Below are positions 24,737 to 29,327 of a DNA stretch of 29,327 nucleotides, one piece after another. Position 1 is the stretch's first letter. The number at the start of each line of letters is the position of its first letter. The stretch is from a virus. The notes below the pieces were generated by a model. That model searched no databases. It was not told the origin of the DNA and was given only the letters and a program-made list of their open reading frames with translations. Both the position numbers and the translations under genes were made by a program. The stretch covers positions 1-29,327 of IMG/VR virus record IMGVR_UViG_3300045009_000918; one strand, written 5' to 3'.

Positions 24737-24907
24737 ATGAACAAACTTCGAGTGTTTCTTACCGACCGTTCAAATGTTGCTAACATTCTAATGGCTTCAT
24801 TCGTACTTCTGACTGCAGTCGGTGCTGGGTTGATTTTTCTTCCGGCTGGCCTAATTGTCGCCGGCATCGGTTGTGGTGCGGTCGGACTGTTGCTTGGACT
24901 CGAGTAG
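24737..24907 (+). CDS. Small two-helix membrane protein upstream of portal
   Basis: This 56-aa frame runs from ATG to TAG. AGGGG lies five bases before the ATG. After a polar start (MNKLRVFLTDRSNVANI) come two hydrophobic stretches (about 18-35 and 37-54, with LPAG between them), giving a short helical hairpin with a GAVGLLLGLE end. The TAG is three bases before the portal ATG, so the two are probably co-translated. A holin-like function is possible from size and topology, but no lysis gene is nearby and no charged tail typical of holins is present. Function unknown. Confidence 0.65.
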   Translation: MNKLRVFLTDRSNVANILMASFVLLTAVGAGLIFLPAGLIVAGIGCGAVGLLLGLE

Positions 24908-24910
24908 TAA

Positions 24911-26917
24911 ATGGCCTGGAACTCATCAAAGAACAAAGCGGCATCCGCCCAATCGGCCAAGGCCGCGATAGGTCCGGGCGCCCCCATTGCCCAGACAATG
25001 GGAATGGCCGGACGGTCGTACAAGGATTCATGGGACATTGAGCGTGCATATCGAGAGGGCATGCAGAGAGTCACCTGGGTTTCGAGGTGTATCGATGTCA
25101 TTGCCGGAAATCAGGCTCGTCTCCCGATAATCCTGCGCAAGGACAATTCGCCCACGGGCGAAATTGTGTCGTCCAAGAAGATGGCAAAGTCCCCGCTCGT
25201 GGAGGTCTTGAACACCAAATCGAACATTGGCGAGAACGCATTTATTTTCAGGTACAGACTCTCCGCTCAGTTGCTTCTCGGCACGAGGGGTGCGTTCATG
25301 GAGAAGGTGAGGGGGCGAGACGGGAGCATTATCGGGTTGAATCTTCTCCCGCCGCAGGCGACTGCCCCGATACCGGATCCGAAGAAATTTGTTTCCGGCT
25401 TTGAGGTGTCGCTTCCGCACGGGCAGACAACGATCCTCAAGCCGGAAGATGTCGTGTGGATTCGCAGGCCACACCCACTTGACCCGTATCTTTCGCTGAC
25501 GCCGATGGAAGCCGCTGGCATAGCAATTGAGATAGAGAATTTTGCCAAGCTCTACAACAGAAATTTCCTGATGAACGACGGCAGGCCAGGCGGCCTGCTT
25601 GTCGTGCGCGGAATGCTTGACGACGAGGACAAAGAAGAACTCAAGAGTCGCTTCAGGGGCAACCTGTCGCGCGCGGGACAGACAACCGTCCTCGCCTCGG
25701 ACGATGGCGCCGAGTACGTCGATGTCGGCGCATCCCCGAGAGATGCCGCCTACATACAGATGAGACAGATAACCAAAGAAGAAATTCTGGCATCTTTCGG
25801 CGTCCCAGAATCCGTCATCGGCAATGCTTCTGGTCGTACTTTCTCCAATGCCGCGGAAGAAATACGAGTGTTCTGGACGGAGACAATGCTCCCGCACCTG
25901 GAGCCAATTGCGCGCGCACTCGACGAGCTGGATGAAATCAACTACGTCGACTTTGACACGAGCGAGGTCCCCGTCCTCATGCTCTACAAACAAGAACGAG
26001 AGCGCTATTTGAGTGATGAGTTCTCTCGCGGTCTCATAAGTCTCAACGAGTACAGGACGGGAAGCGGACGCAAGGTGATTGAGTCCGATCTCGCCGACTC
26101 GTTGCTAATGAACCCGAACCTCACGCCCATTGGCAACACGAAGAAAAAGATGGAATCGCCGCCAATGATGATGCCGGGCGGGCCGCCTCAGGGTGCCGTT
26201 CCGGGGATGGAGACTGGTGCCCCACCGCCAGGAATGCCGGGCATGCCCGGAGGCGAAGCACCTGCGCCGCAAGCACCTGCCGGCCCAGAACCCGACACGA
26301 TGGCCGGCGCGATTGCGGCGGCCATGCAGGCGGCCAATCCGGCTGGCGCCCCAGACGTCCCACTCGCAACCACGGAAGCCGCCCCCGCCGGCCAAAGCCC
26401 GGTGGAATCGAAGGCCGCCGACACCGAACGAGCAATCGAGCGATGGGCAGAAATACTCGGTCGTTCACTTGAGCGCGTCATTGAGCGCCAGCAACGAGTG
26501 GTCATGGAGAAGTCGTTCGGGGCAAAATCTCGCAAAGCTCTGTTTTCTGGGACACTCGAGGTCTCGTCAATATTCAACAAGGATGTGTGGGTCAAGCAAC
26601 TTGAGGACGATGTTCGTCCCGTCCTTTTTGCCATAATTCAGGATGCGGCAACGTCAAATGATCTCCCGAAACCGACAAAGCAAGACATGGCAAGGGCGGC
26701 CGATGCCAGCCTCGTCCAACTACAGGATTTGAACGAACAAATCGGAAGGGACATAGGCACGGCAATCAAGTCTGCCGTCGCAACGACTGGCGAGAATGCC
26801 CGCTCTGCCGTGTTCAGGGAGTCGCTCATTGAGGGGTATGCCCAACTCGATGCCAAAGATCGCTTCGTCTTGTCCCAACACGTCGCATCATCGCTATGGA
26901 ATCAATTTAGCAATTAG
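24911..26917 (+). CDS. Portal protein (HK97-type) with long C-terminal extension
   Basis: This 668-aa protein forms the dodecameric portal at the head vertex. The HK97-portal pattern covers about residues 40-410: VTWVSRCIDVIAGNQARLPI, then LVEVLNTKSN, an LLGTRGAFMEKVRG strand, a LLPPQATAPIPDP loop, the PLDPYLSLTPMEAAGIAIEI helix and late EILASFGVPESVIGNA followed by an acidic AAEEIRVFWTETMLPHLEPI helix. A Pro/Gly/Met-rich linker (about 413-497) separates it from a charged helical domain (about 498-668) that is unusual for this family. The gene follows the small membrane protein after three bases and is the first large gene of the plus-strand head operon. Confidence 0.9.
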   Translation: MAWNSSKNKAASAQSAKAAIGPGAPIAQTMGMAGRSYKDSWDIERAYREGMQRVTWVSRCIDVIAGNQARLPIILRKDNSPTGEIVSSKKMAKSPLVEVLNTKSNIGENAFIFRYRLSAQLLLGTRGAFMEKVRGRDGSIIGLNLLPPQATAPIPDPKKFVSGFEVSLPHGQTTILKPEDVVWIRRPHPLDPYLSLTPMEAAGIAIEIENFAKLYNRNFLMNDGRPGGLLVVRGMLDDEDKEELKSRFRGNLSRAGQTTVLASDDGAEYVDVGASPRDAAYIQMRQITKEEILASFGVPESVIGNASGRTFSNAAEEIRVFWTETMLPHLEPIARALDELDEINYVDFDTSEVPVLMLYKQERERYLSDEFSRGLISLNEYRTGSGRKVIESDLADSLLMNPNLTPIGNTKKKMESPPMMMPGGPPQGAVPGMETGAPPPGMPGMPGGEAPAPQAPAGPEPDTMAGAIAAAMQAANPAGAPDVPLATTEAAPAGQSPVESKAADTERAIERWAEILGRSLERVIERQQRVVMEKSFGAKSRKALFSGTLEVSSIFNKDVWVKQLEDDVRPVLFAIIQDAATSNDLPKPTKQDMARAADASLVQLQDLNEQIGRDIGTAIKSAVATTGENARSAVFRESLIEGYAQLDAKDRFVLSQHVASSLWNQFSN

Positions 26918-26939
26918 ACATTCAATTGCTAAATTGATT
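26900..26939. repeat. Perfect 16-bp inverted repeat overlapping the portal stop codon
   Basis: The arms 26900-26915 (AATCAATTTAGCAATT) and 26924-26939 are perfectly complementary, with an 8-base loop (AGACATTC). The left arm begins within the portal coding sequence and includes the T of its TAG (26915-26917). The arms are AT-rich compared with the surroundings. No T-run follows, so it is not a standard intrinsic terminator; an RNA stem protecting or processing the transcript, a weak terminator or a protein-binding palindrome are alternatives. Confidence 0.8.
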
Positions 26940-27006
26940 GTAGTAGTTGCGTTGGGCCATACAAACGTTGGTTTATCATTGCTTGGCGCAACACCGACAA
27001 GGCAGG
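26918..27006 (+). other. Short intergenic region between portal and prohead protease
   Basis: These 89 bases hold the right half of the inverted repeat and then about 65 bases without a gene. AAGG and CAGG just before 27007 are the likely ribosome site of the protease. TTGGGC (26952-26957) and TATCAT (26974-26979) are 16 bases apart and could be a weak promoter, which is not strongly supported. Confidence 0.4.
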
Positions 27007-29327
27007 ATGATGGACGACCTTCTCTTCAAGTCAGGCAACAGCGGACAAATCAACATTGACGAAGCCAAGGGGATAGTCGAGTGCTTCGTTGCCGGCATAG
27101 GCAACAAGGATTCGGTTGGCGATGTCGTCATCAGTGGGGCATTCGCCAAAAGTCTCACCAAGAGGAAGCCGCGTGTCGTCTGGGGTCATTCGTGGAATGA
27201 CCCGATTGGCAAAGTCTTGGAGATGTACGAAGTCCCAGTCGGCGATTCGCGCCTTCCTGCAAAGATGCGCAATGCCGGAATCGGCGGCCTGTATGCGAAG
27301 GTGCAGTTCAACCTGAACTCAGAGAAGGGCAAGGAGGCCTTCGCCAATGTCGCTTTTTTCGGCGAGGAGCAAGAGTGGTCAATCGGCTACAAGACAATTG
27401 ATTCGGTGTTTGACCAAAATCTGCAGGCAAACATCCTCAAGGAAGTCGAACTCTACGAAGTGTCGCCGGTGTTGCATGGTGCCAACCAATTGACGGGGAC
27501 CATTTCCATCAAGGGTGAGGGGAAGGCACACATACCGATGGTGCCCGTGTCGGGCACGGGGATGCCGATGATGTCCGAGATGCCACGCATAGTCGTCATT
27601 GCCGCCCCACGGGAAGAGGATGACAATGGGAGCGAAGGCAATCCATTCGACGAGGGCATGGCGCGAGAACTCAGTCAGCCGGAAAAAATGTCGCTCCAAG
27701 CAGAACTCGCCGCGCGCACCGAATCCACGATTGAGATCATGAGTGCCACGGAAAACAGCACCGTGTTCAGGCGAACTACTGCCGATGGCAAAGTATCGAT
27801 GTACAGGCTTCCGTACCACAGAGAGGGTACTGCCTACATGTTCGGCAAGCCCGAACCATACGCAGCCACCAATCCTGCACTTGGGCCGATGCAGAACGTG
27901 CAGCAAAAGCCGGACACGCCGGTGGTCGTTCCAAATGGTGGCATTGCATACCGCACCGATGATCAGGTCGAAATGGCAATGTTGTTTGCCGGAGAAGAAG
28001 TCGGTCGACCGTCGTGGGGCAAATCGGATGTGTCGCACCTCATTGAGTTGCCCCAGTCATACTTGGCGTATGCGAGGGATTTCATTGCCCCAGTGGTCAG
28101 GCACCACAAACTTGTCGCCAGACCCAGCACGAAGGGAATCATCATCGATGGGTTGATGACTGCAAGCGCACTCGGCGCCCTGCAAAATGCCGTAAAAGCA
28201 CTCGGCTCGACAATCGGCCAGTTTGGCGGAAACATCGGACAGGCAATCGGCAGGATTCGTGACCTTGCCCAAACATTCAACCCGTACGCCCTTGACGGTG
28301 ACGGTGACGGCTTCGTCCAGGACGGCAGTGCGTTCATGCGCCCGTACATACCCATCAAGAAGCCGGGTTTCAATCTCCCCGATGTTCGGGGCAACAAACG
28401 CAACGGCGATGCCCTGCTTGACAAGCCTCGCAGCGCTCCGAAGCTCCCGAAGGACAAGAATTCTTGGACGAAGGCACAGCGCCAAGAAGCACTGCTTGCG
28501 TCGGTCATAGAGCCAGAGACGCGAGATGATGTCGCATTTCTCGCCAACAGGCGCCCCGACAACCCGGGTCTCGCCAAGTACTGGGACATGTCCGAGGCCG
28601 ACCTCACCAAAGAGGGAAACAGGCTCGTCAATGCCCGCAGGCAGGCGACCGGCGCCGAGAAGCAGAGGGTCGACGAGGAGCTTCTGAAGGTTTCGCACGA
28701 GTTCCAGCGACGCGCCTCGTATGCAGAGACATTCGGACAGGACTTCACCCCGCCCGCAAAGCGAGAAGCACCGAACCGTGATTTGGTGCCCGAGGACGTA
28801 ACGGAAAGTGCTCCTGCCAGGCCGAAAAGAACGGAGTCAGAAGGTCTGAGATCCGTCGGCGAGGTGTTTGACCGCCTGAACCAGAACACCGACGAGTATC
28901 GAGACTGGAACGACCTCTCGGACGATGAGAAACAGGAAATGTTCGAGGAGGTCGAATACGACTACATGTACGACAGGTTCTCTGACCGAGGAGACGATGG
29001 AATCGTCGATCTCATGGAAGGCGGCGATTACGCCGATGAGGTCATGGAGCATGCCGAGGAGATGTACGACAAGGTCAAGGCAAGGCGCATCAAGGATCGC
29101 GATGCCGAACGACAAAAAGAACGCGCCCTTGACGATCAGGCAGATGCGGCGCTCGACCGGGCACTAGAGGGCTACATCGAGAAGTACGGTGATGTAGGAG
29201 ATGGATTTGCATCTGCCGGAGAGAGGCCGTTCAGCAACACCGAGATAATGCTGGAGGTTGCTCGCCGCGATGGTTGGCGAGGCGGACGCGAGCCGTCCAA
29301 TTCATCCAAGGAAAAGGCCCGGAACGC
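27007..29327 (+). CDS. Prohead protease (HK97 / S78 type) with very long C-terminal region (partial at right edge)
   Basis: The frame opens at one of two adjacent ATGs (27007 or 27010) and is still open at the last base, giving more than 770 codons. The first 160 residues are the protease: VVWGHSWNDPIGKV with the likely catalytic H61, and EVELYEVSPVLHGAN with S153, in the order of the HK97 prohead proteases that process the capsid and scaffold. Beyond it lie low-complexity Pro/Gly and hydrophobic segments, a loop LDGDGDGFVQDGS at about 429-441 that matches an EF-hand-like calcium loop, then a long, highly charged helical region. HK97-type proteases are usually near 200-250 aa, so most of this protein is extra and may be scaffold or decoration-like. 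The end of the gene is outside the window. Confidence 0.85.
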   Translation, partial: MMDDLLFKSGNSGQINIDEAKGIVECFVAGIGNKDSVGDVVISGAFAKSLTKRKPRVVWGHSWNDPIGKVLEMYEVPVGDSRLPAKMRNAGIGGLYAKVQFNLNSEKGKEAFANVAFFGEEQEWSIGYKTIDSVFDQNLQANILKEVELYEVSPVLHGANQLTGTISIKGEGKAHIPMVPVSGTGMPMMSEMPRIVVIAAPREEDDNGSEGNPFDEGMARELSQPEKMSLQAELAARTESTIEIMSATENSTVFRRTTADGKVSMYRLPYHREGTAYMFGKPEPYAATNPALGPMQNVQQKPDTPVVVPNGGIAYRTDDQVEMAMLFAGEEVGRPSWGKSDVSHLIELPQSYLAYARDFIAPVVRHHKLVARPSTKGIIIDGLMTASALGALQNAVKALGSTIGQFGGNIGQAIGRIRDLAQTFNPYALDGDGDGFVQDGSAFMRPYIPIKKPGFNLPDVRGNKRNGDALLDKPRSAPKLPKDKNSWTKAQRQEALLASVIEPETRDDVAFLANRRPDNPGLAKYWDMSEADLTKEGNRLVNARRQATGAEKQRVDEELLKVSHEFQRRASYAETFGQDFTPPAKREAPNRDLVPEDVTESAPARPKRTESEGLRSVGEVFDRLNQNTDEYRDWNDLSDDEKQEMFEEVEYDYMYDRFSDRGDDGIVDLMEGGDYADEVMEHAEEMYDKVKARRIKDRDAERQKERALDDQADAALDRALEGYIEKYGDVGDGFASAGERPFSNTEIMLEVARRDGWRGGREPSNSSKEKARN

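Noticed and set aside
25028-25993. A 321-codon minus-strand frame inside the portal gene
   Set aside because: It is antisense to the portal coding sequence and contains no recognisable domain. The portal reading frame has clear family motifs over the same span. The 308-codon minus frame at 27963-28889 inside the protease is rejected likewise.

Overview
The window is part of a contractile-tailed double-stranded DNA phage (myovirus) or a prophage of one. The evidence is a tail sheath, a tail tube and a near-complete baseplate set (gp25-like wedge, gpJ-like wedge, gpI-like protein, gp27-like hub, OB-fold spike), together with an HK97-type portal, a prohead protease and a large terminase. No integrase, host gene, tRNA, insertion sequence or CRISPR array was seen. 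The DNA is moderately GC-rich, genes are tightly packed, and stop/start overlaps (ATGA, GTGA, TAATG) are common, with several GTG starts. The host is probably actinobacterial. That rests only on gene style, for example the aspartate-rich EF-hand-like loop in the long prohead protease, and is a low-confidence inference.

Minus strand, 24.7 kb down to 1, read right to left. The order is: large terminase; a 174-aa unknown; a Rad52-like annealing protein; a Cas4/RecB-like Fe-S nuclease; a coiled-coil unknown; an HNH nuclease; a RuvC-like resolvase; a small coiled-coil protein; then a three-gene cassette of ParB-like, PAPS-reductase-like (IbrA type) and second ParB-like protein. After these come the neck and tail genes: an Arg-rich 67-aa protein, a head-tail connector, a Mu gpG-like protein, a probable tail terminator, a 137-aa unknown, sheath, tube, the tail assembly chaperone pair made by -1 frameshifting, a 1620-aa tape measure protein with a C-terminal M15-type peptidase motif, a 978-aa hub-associated protein, a gp27-like hub, the OB-fold spike, gp25, gpJ and a gpI-like protein that runs off the left edge. 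All of these genes point the same way with tiny gaps, so long co-transcribed units are likely.

Plus strand, 24.7 kb to the right edge. A 56-aa two-helix membrane protein is followed by the portal and a very long prohead protease (more than 770 codons, still open at the window end). A 16-bp perfect inverted repeat overlaps the portal stop codon. The major capsid gene is expected just beyond the right edge.

The least ordinary parts are: the ParB / PAPS-reductase-like / ParB cassette between the recombination genes and the neck genes; the divergent arrangement of terminase and portal; the frameshift without a canonical slippery heptamer; the peptidase in the tape measure protein; and the protease fused to a long unknown C-terminal region with an EF-hand-like loop. 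All functions are assigned from motifs and gene order read by eye. No database search was made.
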